From: Ruminiclostridium sp.
GTDB lineage: Bacteria; Bacillota; Clostridia; DSM-8532
Reading direction: 5' to 3'
DNA length: 11,772 nucleotides
Assembly (NCBI GenBank): GCA_003535195.1
Contig: DOHN01000092.1
Coordinates: 2,842 to 14,613 of the forward strand
Every line of letters begins with the position of its first letter. Positions within the stretch are counted from its first letter, which is position 1. Both the position numbers and the translations under genes were made by a program. The notes under the pieces are model-generated. The model had not been told where the DNA came from and made no database searches. It was given only the letters and a program-made list of their open reading frames with translations. Positions 1 through 6,459 of this stretch are shown one piece after another.

Positions 1-18
1 ACTTTAATTCACTCTACA

Positions 19-33
19 GGCACTAAAATTGAT
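19..33 (+). promoter_or_regulatory. possible sigma-54-like promoter element (imperfect)
   Basis: GGCAC at 19-23 and TTGAT at 29-33 are separated by five bases. This resembles the -24/-12 promoter pattern of sigma-54 (TGGCAC, five bases, TTGCA/T), but the -12 GC is GA here and the base before GG is A rather than T. The rest of 1-137 holds no convincing sigma-A promoter; the best -10-like string is TATAGA at 63-68, without a good -35. A short palindrome, ACCCA-A-TGGGT, lies at 76-86. The call is tentative because the mismatch falls on the most conserved dinucleotide. Confidence 0.2.
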
Positions 34-137
34 GTGAAATTTATCATTTCTGTAAAGCACTTTATAGAAAGGTAAACCCAATGGGTGTTAGCATGAATCT
101 GTAAAGAGCGCGACACTTCAACAAAGGAGGTTCAAAA

Positions 138-602
138 ATGCCGTCTATAGAGGATAAGCTTAAGCAGAAAGGATGGATCATACCTGATGCACCAAAGCCT
201 GTTGCCGCATATGTACCCGGCGTTCAATGCGGTGATCTTATCTATACATCGGGTCAGCTTCCATCGGTCAATGGTGAAATTCGAAAGGGAAAACTGGGAG
301 ACAATCTATCCATATCAGAAGGCTACGAAGCAGCAAAAATTTGTGCACTCAACTGTTTATCTGTTATTAAAAGTATTGCCGGAGATTTGGATCGAATTGC
401 GCAAATTGTTAAGGTTGTTGGGTTTGTCAACAGCACACCGGACTTCGAGGCCCAGCCTAAAGTAGTGAACGGTGCTTCCGAGTTGCTTGGCGAAATATTT
501 GGCGATGCCGGCAACCATAGCAGAAGTGCAGTGGGTGTTAGCAGTTTGCCATTGGGTGCATGCTGTGAAGTCGAAATCATAGCCAAATTGAAGGAAAAAT
601 AA
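138..602 (+). CDS. RidA/YjgF/YER057c/UK114-family protein
   Basis: This 154-residue protein belongs to the Rid family. The best-studied members hydrolyse reactive enamine/imine intermediates such as 2-aminoacrylate released by PLP enzymes, in the cytosol. Visible family features are the GDLIYTSGQLP strand near residues 32-42, the helix GYEAAKICALNCLSVIK, and the C-terminal RSAVGVSSLPLGACCEVEIIA block. Arg129 sits where RidA has its substrate carboxylate-binding Arg. At 154 residues it is longer than the roughly 130 of classical RidA and matches a longer, less characterised branch, so deaminase activity is likely but not certain. The start is well supported by AAAGGAGG at 123-130, seven bases before ATG. 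It ends 18 nt before a class V PLP enzyme gene and is probably co-transcribed with it, which fits clean-up of that enzyme's imine products. Confidence 0.9.
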   Translation: MPSIEDKLKQKGWIIPDAPKPVAAYVPGVQCGDLIYTSGQLPSVNGEIRKGKLGDNLSISEGYEAAKICALNCLSVIKSIAGDLDRIAQIVKVVGFVNSTPDFEAQPKVVNGASELLGEIFGDAGNHSRSAVGVSSLPLGACCEVEIIAKLKEK

Positions 603-607
603 AGATT

Positions 608-613
608 GGAGGG
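608..613 (+). promoter_or_regulatory. ribosome binding site that fixes the aminotransferase start at 621
   Basis: GGAGGG lies seven bases before ATG at 621. An in-frame TTG at 606 would give a longer reading frame, but it overlaps this Shine-Dalgarno sequence and has no site of its own. The ATG at 621 is therefore preferred. Confidence 0.85.
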
Positions 614-620
614 TTATAAC

Positions 621-1865
621 ATGGGTATAGATTGGGAGAAAATTAGAAAAGAAGAGTGGCCGGTATTGGAGACCATGACGTTTTTAGACGCTGCATGCGT
701 CAGCTTCGCTCCGCAAAGGAGTGTAAGAGCCCTTAAGGAATTTGCTGATTTTTCTACGAGACAGGATGAGGCTAACTCCAGCGCACACCACGTCGCGATG
801 GATGAAAAACGGCACAAAGCGTATGAAGAAGCCCGCAAGCTGCTTAATGCGGATCCGGAGGAAATTGCTATTGTTGAAAGTACAACTCACGGTCTAAACA
901 TCGCTGCCACATCCATCCCTTTAAAAGAAGGAGATAATATCGTTACAACGAACCTTGAATTTATTCAAGTTGCATTGCCCTGGTGCGCAATCCGAAAAAC
1001 AAAAAATATCGACATCCGTGTGGTAAAAACTTCGGATAGCCGGTTTGAGGTAGAAGATTTCGCGGCTAAATGCGATGACAGGACAAAAATTATTGTTATT
1101 TCCACAGTAGAATGGTGCAATGGCTGGAAAATGGATATGAAAGCCATCGGTGATTTCTGCAAAAAGAAAGGCATTTATTTTGTAGTTGATGCGGTTCAGC
1201 AGCTCGGAGTCATCAAGATGGACACCAAAGAGTTCCATGTTGATATACTGGCCGCAGGAGGTCACAAATGGCTCAATTCTCCCTTTGGAGCAGGAGTTCT
1301 ATACATAAACAGGGAAACACTCAAGAAAATTGAGCCTGTATACTGGGGCTATTTGAATACGGAAGCTCCGGAAGGTGGTTGGGGTGCATATTGGGAAAAT
1401 CCTGCCGCCCCCGCAGTCAGTGACTGGAATTTCGTTCGCACAGCACGCCGCTTTGAAATTGGCGGCACTTCGAATTATCCGGGTGCAATTGCACTAGGTG
1501 AGACTCTTGGATTGGTGAACGAGATTGGGATCGAGAATATTGAGGCCAAAATCATAGAGAACACTACTTATTGTATGGACGAACTCGAAAAGATCGGCGC
1601 GACCCTCATTACTCACCGTGACCTTGAACACCGCTCCGGTATTGTGATTGCCAGATTATATGATGATCTTGCTATAGACAGGCAAATACTCAAACAGCTT
1701 CATGCCCAGAAGATTTTCATTGCACAGCGCTTTACCGATTATGTTGGAGGCTTCCGTATTTCCTGCCATTACTTTAACAATAAAAAAGATTTTGACACCA
1801 TGATCTCAGCCATGAAGAGAATCATTGAACAGATTGGCAGAGCACCAGACTACAGGAAAGAATAA
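621..1865 (+). CDS. class V aminotransferase-fold PLP-dependent enzyme
   Basis: This 414-residue protein is a fold-type I PLP enzyme of the class V group, which includes cysteine desulfurases, isopenicillin N epimerase-like enzymes and kynureninase-like enzymes. Visible features are the phosphate-binding stretch VESTTHGLNIAA, the cofactor-ring motif VDAVQQ with Asp190 and Gln193, and the Schiff-base Lys216 in GGHKWLN. A C-terminal FRISCHYFNNKKDFD segment is typical of the small domain. The active-site loop of cysteine desulfurases (RxGxxC type) is replaced by a FTDYVGG stretch without cysteine, so sulfur transfer is unlikely. Elimination, epimerisation or transamination of an amino acid is more plausible, but the substrate is unknown. 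It follows the RidA-family gene after an 18-nt gap and is ended by a strong terminator. That pairing suggests the reaction releases an enamine or imine. Confidence 0.88.
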   Translation: MGIDWEKIRKEEWPVLETMTFLDAACVSFAPQRSVRALKEFADFSTRQDEANSSAHHVAMDEKRHKAYEEARKLLNADPEEIAIVESTTHGLNIAATSIPLKEGDNIVTTNLEFIQVALPWCAIRKTKNIDIRVVKTSDSRFEVEDFAAKCDDRTKIIVISTVEWCNGWKMDMKAIGDFCKKKGIYFVVDAVQQLGVIKMDTKEFHVDILAAGGHKWLNSPFGAGVLYINRETLKKIEPVYWGYLNTEAPEGGWGAYWENPAAPAVSDWNFVRTARRFEIGGTSNYPGAIALGETLGLVNEIGIENIEAKIIENTTYCMDELEKIGATLITHRDLEHRSGIVIARLYDDLAIDRQILKQLHAQKIFIAQRFTDYVGGFRISCHYFNNKKDFDTMISAMKRIIEQIGRAPDYRKE

Positions 1866-1886
1866 ACCGGAATAAAAGGCATTTTG

Positions 1887-1917
1887 AAACCCTCTGGAAT
1901 ATTCCCGGAGGGTTTTT
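1887..1917 (+). terminator. intrinsic terminator after the RidA/aminotransferase unit
   Basis: The arms ACCCTCTGG (1889-1897) and CCGGAGGGT (1905-1913) form a 9-bp stem with one T-G wobble and a 7-nt loop. Two outer A-T pairs extend it, and a T5 run follows at 1913-1917. It begins 21 nt after the aminotransferase stop codon. Confidence 0.92.
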
Positions 1918-2169
1918 ATGACGTAGAAGCCCATAAGAAAATATATTTTTGGAAAGTGTAATTTGGTTTACAGAAACGAAGCTGATTACTTGCTACCATT
2001 GAATTGTACGGCAGCTGATACAATATTGCCCGAAGTGGCCTGAAAAGCCATACGTCTCATGAAATGTAAATAGTGCGCTCTTTACTGTAGAATCCAGGTT
2101 GTGGCAATTCATGTCTTTACCGTGGCCGTTTGGTATTGTTCTGCCAAATTTAAGAAGAGGAGTGTTTAC
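1918..2169 (+). other. intergenic region upstream of the NhaC-family gene, probable promoter region
   Basis: No convincing gene is present on either strand. Candidate -10 strings are TACAAT (2019-2024) and TAGAAT (2088-2093), neither with a good -35 at the right spacing. GCGCTCTTTAC at 2075-2085 is the exact reverse complement of 101-111 upstream of the RidA-family gene. A weak dyad, TGGC/GCCA, lies at 2036-2050. Because the preceding unit ends in a terminator, a promoter for the transporter/racemase pair should lie here, but I cannot place it with confidence. Confidence 0.4.
2157..2162 (+). promoter_or_regulatory. ribosome binding site that fixes the transporter start at 2170
   Basis: GAGGAG lies seven bases before ATG at 2170. 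The longest frame could begin at GTG 2101, but that would add a 23-residue extension without a Shine-Dalgarno site and unlike a transporter N-terminus. The ATG is preferred. Confidence 0.85.
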
Positions 2170-3582
2170 ATGTTTACGGAAACAAAAAACGATCACAAAA
2201 TCGAATTCCGTGGTGGAATGTATGGTATTCTCCTTCCTTTTGTAGTGCTGTTTATCGGTATTATTCTTCTTTCAATTAAAGGTCATGCGATGCCAATGGC
2301 CTTCTGGGTCCCTGCATTAGCTGCCATGCTGACAGCACTTATTATGGCCCAAAACCCCACACAATGCGCTGATCTGATCATTAAAGGAATGTCTTCAGAG
2401 ATGGTATCCATCATGCTGATGGCCTGGTTTTTAGCAGGTATTGTTGCTCAGCTTATGAAAGAAACAGGACTGATTCAAGGAATCATCTGGCTGAGTATCA
2501 CCATTGGACTAAAAGGGGCATTCTTTCCGGCAATAACATTTCTGTGCGGATGTATGCTTTCAACTGCAACCGGTACGGCCTTAGGAACTGTTATCGCCCT
2601 TGCTCCCATCATGTATCCCGTAGGTGTTGCGATGGGTGCAAACCCTCCGGTTATGCTAGCCTCCATTGTAAGTGCTGCCTACTTTGGCGATAATATCGCA
2701 CCCGTTTCAGACACGACCATCGCATCGGCATACACTCAAGGTGTGGGGGTTGCTCAGGTGGTTCGCTCAAGATTAAAATATGCATTTGTGTCGGCAGGTT
2801 TCGCAACAGTTATGTTCCTTTTAATGGGCGGAACAGGAAAAAACGTAGAACCTGATTTGTCATTTGTTGGCGAACTCTCTCCCAAAGGCCTTCTTATGAT
2901 GATTGTTCCTGCGCTTCTTATATTTCTTATGTACAGGGGAGTGAACCTCATTGTTGCAATTATGTCGGCGGGCAGTGTTGGTATCGTGTTAGGGCTCGTT
3001 TCAGGACTGTTACCACTTTCCCGTTTACTGGTAGTTGATATGGATACCTTTTCAGTCCAAGGCGTATTGGTCGAGGGTATCATGAGCCTGGTGGATATTG
3101 CTATTTTTGCAATGTTTCTTATGGGGTTGGTTAATCTATTGGATAAGGGCGGGTTCTTTGATGCTCTTATCAATAAGCTGTCCAAGTATACAGAAACCCA
3201 CCGTTCGGCAGAACTTGCTGTTGCCGCTATTGATGTAATATTATGCATACTGACTGTTGCAAACAGTGTTGCCATAGTAATGGAAGGACCCATTGCCAAA
3301 AAGCTTCTTGTAGAGAAACACGGGATAGCGCGTGACCGCAGTGCTAATATTTTGGATGCTGTCTCCTGTGCGGCAATGTGCCTGATTCCCTACGGTTTTG
3401 CGCCATTATTAGCGATTATGTTTGCTGCCGGATCCGGTGCACCGGTTAACTTTTCCGTAAACGCCGTATGTTTGTATTCCTTCCATGGCTGGGGCCTTGC
3501 GATTGTTATGCTGTTTGCTATGCTGACGGGCTGGGGGAGAAATTTTGAGCCGGCAGAACAAATAGATAATAAGGCAGGCTGA
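2170..3582 (+). CDS. NhaC-family Na+/H+ or Na+/organic-acid antiporter
   Basis: This 470-residue integral membrane protein has roughly 11-12 hydrophobic segments and belongs to the NhaC branch of the ion transporter superfamily. The diagnostic motif is GDNIAPVSDTT at residues 173-183, preceded by a small-residue-rich STATGTALGTVIALAPIMYP stretch. NhaC members include Na+/H+ antiporters and the malate/lactate-Na+ antiporter MleN, so the family does not fix the substrate. The next gene, 9 nt downstream, encodes a racemase-superfamily protein, and the preceding unit encodes a PLP enzyme and a RidA protein. A role in sodium-coupled exchange of an amino acid or organic acid is therefore as plausible as simple pH or sodium homeostasis. 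That role is inferred from context. Length is normal for the family and no break is visible. Confidence 0.88.
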   Translation: MFTETKNDHKIEFRGGMYGILLPFVVLFIGIILLSIKGHAMPMAFWVPALAAMLTALIMAQNPTQCADLIIKGMSSEMVSIMLMAWFLAGIVAQLMKETGLIQGIIWLSITIGLKGAFFPAITFLCGCMLSTATGTALGTVIALAPIMYPVGVAMGANPPVMLASIVSAAYFGDNIAPVSDTTIASAYTQGVGVAQVVRSRLKYAFVSAGFATVMFLLMGGTGKNVEPDLSFVGELSPKGLLMMIVPALLIFLMYRGVNLIVAIMSAGSVGIVLGLVSGLLPLSRLLVVDMDTFSVQGVLVEGIMSLVDIAIFAMFLMGLVNLLDKGGFFDALINKLSKYTETHRSAELAVAAIDVILCILTVANSVAIVMEGPIAKKLLVEKHGIARDRSANILDAVSCAAMCLIPYGFAPLLAIMFAAGSGAPVNFSVNAVCLYSFHGWGLAIVMLFAMLTGWGRNFEPAEQIDNKAG

Positions 3583-3591
3583 GGTGTATCC

Positions 3592-4305
3592 ATGAAAATA
3601 CAAACAGGTTTCCCTTTTTATGGACAGAATATCGGTATTCTGGTCTTTTCCACTGTCACACCGAGAGTTCCGGGGGATGCCGGCAATAGTTGTTCCTTTA
3701 AATACCCGGTATGTTATGAAATCGTCCAGGGGGGATTTGCCGATTTGATCGAGGGATCCCCTGAAATCAAGAATAATATTATATCCGCTGCAGCGAACCT
3801 TCGAGATAAAGGTATTCGCGGAATTATAGGAGACTGCGGCATGATGTCTCTATATCAAGATGCTTTGGGAAGTATTTTGGGCATTCCTGTCGCAGCCTCA
3901 TCTCTCTGTCAGATCCCAATGGTATGGCAGCTTATTGGAAGACAGGGGAGTATCGGCATCATAACAGGTCATTCTAGATTACTTGGTCTAAGGCATTTAC
4001 GCAGTTCCGGCTGGAGCGAAGAAATGAGGCTTTCGATCCAGGGTATGGAGGAAGAATCCCACTTTTCTGAAATCGTAATTCATGGAGGCTTAAATATTGA
4101 TGTGGACAGAATGCGGAACGACGTAATCAATGCCGCTGGAAAACTCCAGGAAAAAACAGACGATTTGCGCGCAGTTATTTTCGAATGCAGCAATCTCGCC
4201 ACCTATTCCGCGGATATTTATGAATTGCTTCATGTGCCCGTCTTTGATATCATGTCCGCCGCTAATTTGTTAGAGTATTCCGTCAATCCGCCAAGATATA
4301 TTTGA
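3592..4305 (+). CDS. aspartate/glutamate/hydantoin racemase-superfamily protein
   Basis: This 237-residue cytosolic protein has the two-half layout of cofactor-independent racemases that use a pair of cysteines. The N-terminal TPRVPGDAGNSCSFKYPVCYE block is typical of a subgroup usually annotated as aspartate/glutamate racemase family. Cys82 (GDCGMM) and Cys199 (FECSNLA) sit where the two catalytic cysteines are expected. SIGIITGHS near the middle is the start of the second half-domain. True activity could be racemisation, or the decarboxylase or isomerase chemistry seen in related families, and the substrate is not evident. The start codon is preceded by GAGGTG at 3581-3586, which overlaps the upstream stop codon. 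The 9-nt gap points to co-transcription and possible translational coupling with the NhaC-family transporter. No terminator is obvious after its stop. Confidence 0.82.
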   Translation: MKIQTGFPFYGQNIGILVFSTVTPRVPGDAGNSCSFKYPVCYEIVQGGFADLIEGSPEIKNNIISAAANLRDKGIRGIIGDCGMMSLYQDALGSILGIPVAASSLCQIPMVWQLIGRQGSIGIITGHSRLLGLRHLRSSGWSEEMRLSIQGMEEESHFSEIVIHGGLNIDVDRMRNDVINAAGKLQEKTDDLRAVIFECSNLATYSADIYELLHVPVFDIMSAANLLEYSVNPPRYI

Positions 4306-4347
4306 ATTTAAATGTAAGGGGGGCGGTGAAATATAATTTATCCAATG

Positions 4348-4375
4348 TTGCGTTTTCGTAAAAATGAGTTATAAT
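4348..4375 (+). promoter_or_regulatory. sigma-A-type promoter of the T-box/metG transcript
   Basis: A perfect -10 TATAAT lies at 4370-4375 with a partial -35 TTGCGT at 4348-4353 and a 16-bp spacer. Transcription would start near 4382, about 30 nt before the conserved T-box leader elements. The -35 matches consensus only at TTG. Confidence 0.65.
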
Positions 4376-4410
4376 AAATGCAAATTGAATTACACATAAA
4401 TCAATGCGAT

Positions 4411-4706
4411 GAAGAGAAAGAGTAGATAATTTGCGCTTTTACAGAGAAGTCCTTATCTTGCCGGGGCGAGAGGCTGCGAGAGGACAAAGCAATAAAATTA
4501 CCGAATATGGTCTTGGAGCAGCGCACCGAGAGGCGGTTTGCCGTTCTTTAGGCTGCGACGGGTTCGCCCGTAATAGCGATAAAGTGTCGGTAAGTTTTTT
4601 GCCCGCACTTGATGAGGCTCGTTTCGCGAGGAATGAGTGAATTAGGGTGGTATCACGGAAGTTAAGCTTTCGTCCCTGGAATTTTATCCGGGACGGGAGC
4701 TTTTTT
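4411..4706 (+). promoter_or_regulatory. T-box leader (tRNA-sensing riboswitch) of metG
   Basis: This leader reads the charging state of a tRNA and lets metG be transcribed when uncharged tRNA binds. Stem I can be traced: TAATTT (4427-4432) pairs with AAATTA (4495-4500), and GCTTT (4435-4439) pairs with AAAGC (4486-4490). GTCCT (4449-4453) pairs with AGGAC (4481-4485), and the intervening ACAGAGAA resembles the GA-rich K-turn. The specifier loop has AGTA on the 5' side (4421-4424) and GAATATGG on the 3' side, with ATG (Met) at 4507-4509. Further hairpins are ACGGG/CCCGT (4558-4571) and CTCG/CGAG (4618-4630). The T-box AGGGTGGTATCACGG starts at 4644; its TGGT (4648-4651) complements an ACCA tRNA end. 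AGGG (4644-4647) can pair with CCCT (4674-4677) as antiterminator, competing with the terminator. Confidence 0.93.
4664..4706 (+). terminator. T-box regulatory terminator
   Basis: AAGCTTTCGTCCC (4664-4676) pairs with GGGACGGGAGCTT (4690-4702), forming a 13-bp stem with two T-G wobbles and a T6 run at 4701-4706. The CGTCCC part of the 5' arm is also needed for the antiterminator, so the two structures exclude each other. Confidence 0.93.
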
Positions 4707-4754
4707 ACTGCCGTCCAAGCCGTAAACTCATAATCCATAGAAACGAGGTGCAGT

Positions 4755-6386
4755 ATGAAAAACATTTTAATTGGCGGTGCCTGGCCTTATGCTAACGGCT
4801 CGCTCCACATCGGGCACATTGCCGCGCTGTTGCCAGGCGATGTTCTGGCACGATATTATCGGGCTAAAGGAGCCAAGGTTTATTATGTTTCAGGGAGTGA
4901 CTGTCATGGTACGCCTGTTACAATCAGAGCCCGGCAGGAAGGGAAGACGCCGGAAGAAATCAGCAATCAATACCACGAGGAGTTTGTATCTGTTTTTAAT
5001 CGACTCGGGTTCAGCTATGATCTATACACCAAGACCTCCTCGGAAGAGCATAAAGCGTTTGTACGGGACTTCCACGTTAGGCTTTACAAAGGTGATTTTG
5101 TCTACAGAAAAACAGTGAAGCAGGCCCGGTGCCCATGCTGTGAAAAGGTATTGACCGACCGCCTAATTATAGGCCGGTGCCCTGCATGCGGTGAAACAGC
5201 AAGAGGTGACCAGTGTGACGCTTGCGGTACGATTTTGGAAGCCGATACAATTTTAGACGCACGGTGTGCTGACTGCGGAAGTGCGCTGATTTTTGGAGAA
5301 GCTACACAGCTTTTTATCGCCATTTCCAAATTGCATGACGAGCTTGTCGACTATCTCAATAAACACGCACGCTGGCGAAAAAATGCCATTGCCTTTACGA
5401 AAAGATATATTGACGAAGGCCTGCGCGACCGGGCCATAACACGGGATCTGGACTGGGGTATTGACGTTCCCAAGGAGGGCTTCGAGCATAAAAAAATTTA
5501 CATCTGGGCAGAGAATGTTCTGGGCTATCTTTCGGCAAGTTCGCTGGTCTGCCGTGAGCGGGGAGAATCATTTTCGGAGCTGTTCGGCAAAAATGCCCGC
5601 CATTATTATGTTCATGGCAAAGATAATATCCCATTCCACACCATCATATTACCTGCGCTTCTATTGGGGCATGGCGGCAATTTGCGCTTGCCGGATGACA
5701 TTATCTCCAGCGAATACCTGACCCTTGAAGGCCGAAAAATCTCAACCAGCCAAAACTGGGCAATTTGGGCAAAGGATATCGCTTTTCGCTATAACCCTGA
5801 TTCCCTGCGATATTTTTTTATTGCTAACGGGCCTGAAAAACGGGATACCGACTTTTCATGGCGGGAATTTGTGGAACGCAATAACAGCGAGCTGGTCGGC
5901 GCCTATGGCAATTTCATAAACCGGACGCTTGCGTTCATCAAAAATTATTTTGGTGGTATCGTGCCGCAGGGGAGGCCGGATCCTGTTATTCAGAATGAGA
6001 TTGCGGATTTATATGAAAAGGCCGGTCCGAGAATCGAAAATGGGCAGCTGAAAGATGCGCTGGATACCATATTTAATTTTGTACGTTCCGGAAATAAGTA
6101 TTTTGATGCAAACCAGCCATGGAAAACGCGGACAGAAAACCAAGAGCATTGCTGTGACACTTTATTTAACTGTGTGCAAATCATTGCCAATCTTGCGATT
6201 TTGCTTTATCCGTTCTTGCCGTGTACCTCAGAAAGAATATGCAGCTGGCTTGGACTGAAAAATGGATGGGCATTTCAGAGCGTCCATGCGGGGGTTCGCC
6301 TGCCGGAGATTTCTATTCTGTTTGAACGGCTGGATAAGGGTATAATTGATAAAGAACTGAAGCGTTTAAACAGTGAATCCAGGTGA
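4755..6386 (+). CDS. metG: methionyl-tRNA synthetase, short two-zinc-knuckle-pair type
   Basis: This 543-residue class I synthetase charges tRNA-Met in the cytosol. The catalytic N-terminus has WPYANGSLHIGH with HIGH at 18-21. The connective insert carries four CxxC pairs (126/129, 142/145, 154/157, 171/174), as in two-knuckle MetRS with up to two zinc sites. The KMSKS loop reads KISTS at 328-332, keeping the first lysine but having Thr for the second. A helical anticodon-binding domain follows (about 370-520), and the protein stops there. The C-terminal tRNA-binding domain found in many Firmicutes MetRS of about 650 residues is absent. GAGGTG at 4745-4750 precedes the ATG. The leader upstream is a T-box with a Met codon, which supports the assignment. 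It may be a second MetRS alongside a housekeeping one, but that cannot be decided from this window. Confidence 0.96.
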   Translation: MKNILIGGAWPYANGSLHIGHIAALLPGDVLARYYRAKGAKVYYVSGSDCHGTPVTIRARQEGKTPEEISNQYHEEFVSVFNRLGFSYDLYTKTSSEEHKAFVRDFHVRLYKGDFVYRKTVKQARCPCCEKVLTDRLIIGRCPACGETARGDQCDACGTILEADTILDARCADCGSALIFGEATQLFIAISKLHDELVDYLNKHARWRKNAIAFTKRYIDEGLRDRAITRDLDWGIDVPKEGFEHKKIYIWAENVLGYLSASSLVCRERGESFSELFGKNARHYYVHGKDNIPFHTIILPALLLGHGGNLRLPDDIISSEYLTLEGRKISTSQNWAIWAKDIAFRYNPDSLRYFFIANGPEKRDTDFSWREFVERNNSELVGAYGNFINRTLAFIKNYFGGIVPQGRPDPVIQNEIADLYEKAGPRIENGQLKDALDTIFNFVRSGNKYFDANQPWKTRTENQEHCCDTLFNCVQIIANLAILLYPFLPCTSERICSWLGLKNGWAFQSVHAGVRLPEISILFERLDKGIIDKELKRLNSESR

Positions 6387-6405
6387 CTATGGCATTGTGT
6401 ATAAA

Positions 6406-6433
6406 TTGATTTTTTAGAAATTTCGTTTATACT
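6406..6433 (+). promoter_or_regulatory. sigma-A-type promoter of the response regulator gene
   Basis: TTGATT (6406-6411) and TATACT (6428-6433) are separated by 16 bp, giving good -35 and -10 matches. The predicted start near 6440 leaves about 20 nt to the ATG, enough to include AGGTGA at 6450-6455. No terminator separates metG from this promoter, so read-through is possible. Confidence 0.65.
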
Positions 6434-6459
6434 GGTAACATGATTTAGCAGGTGAAAGC

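Noticed and set aside
82..543. 12-base direct repeat TGGGTGTTAGCA at 82-93 and 532-543
   Set aside because: A few exact 12-base repeats are expected by chance in a window of this length, and the second copy is inside the coding sequence of the RidA-family gene.
2131..2145. possible sigma-54 element before the NhaC-family gene (TGG...CTGCC)
   Set aside because: The spacing from GG to GC is nine rather than ten bases, and the flanking bases do not fit the consensus.
1993..2196. 67-residue open frame on the minus strand in the gap before the NhaC-family gene
   Set aside because: Not recognisable as any family, no supporting ribosome site, and it overlaps the start of the transporter gene. Probably chance.
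2754..3299. 181-residue open frame on the minus strand within the NhaC-family gene
   Set aside because: Low-complexity Ser/Thr/Ile-rich shadow opposite a clear membrane protein, with no recognisable domain.
4316..4361. AAGGGGGG followed by GTG at 4326, suggesting a small gene
   Set aside because: The frame ends after 11 codons, and the region is better explained as the promoter of the T-box transcript.
4431..4640. 69-residue open frame on the + strand inside the metG leader
   Set aside because: It overlaps stem I, stem III and the approach to the T-box. Its sequence is explained by conserved RNA structure, and it has no Shine-Dalgarno site.
6383..6388. GTGACT before the response regulator gene, a possible autoregulatory half-site
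   Set aside because: Only a single copy exists, it overlaps the metG stop codon, and no second copy lies at 11-bp spacing.
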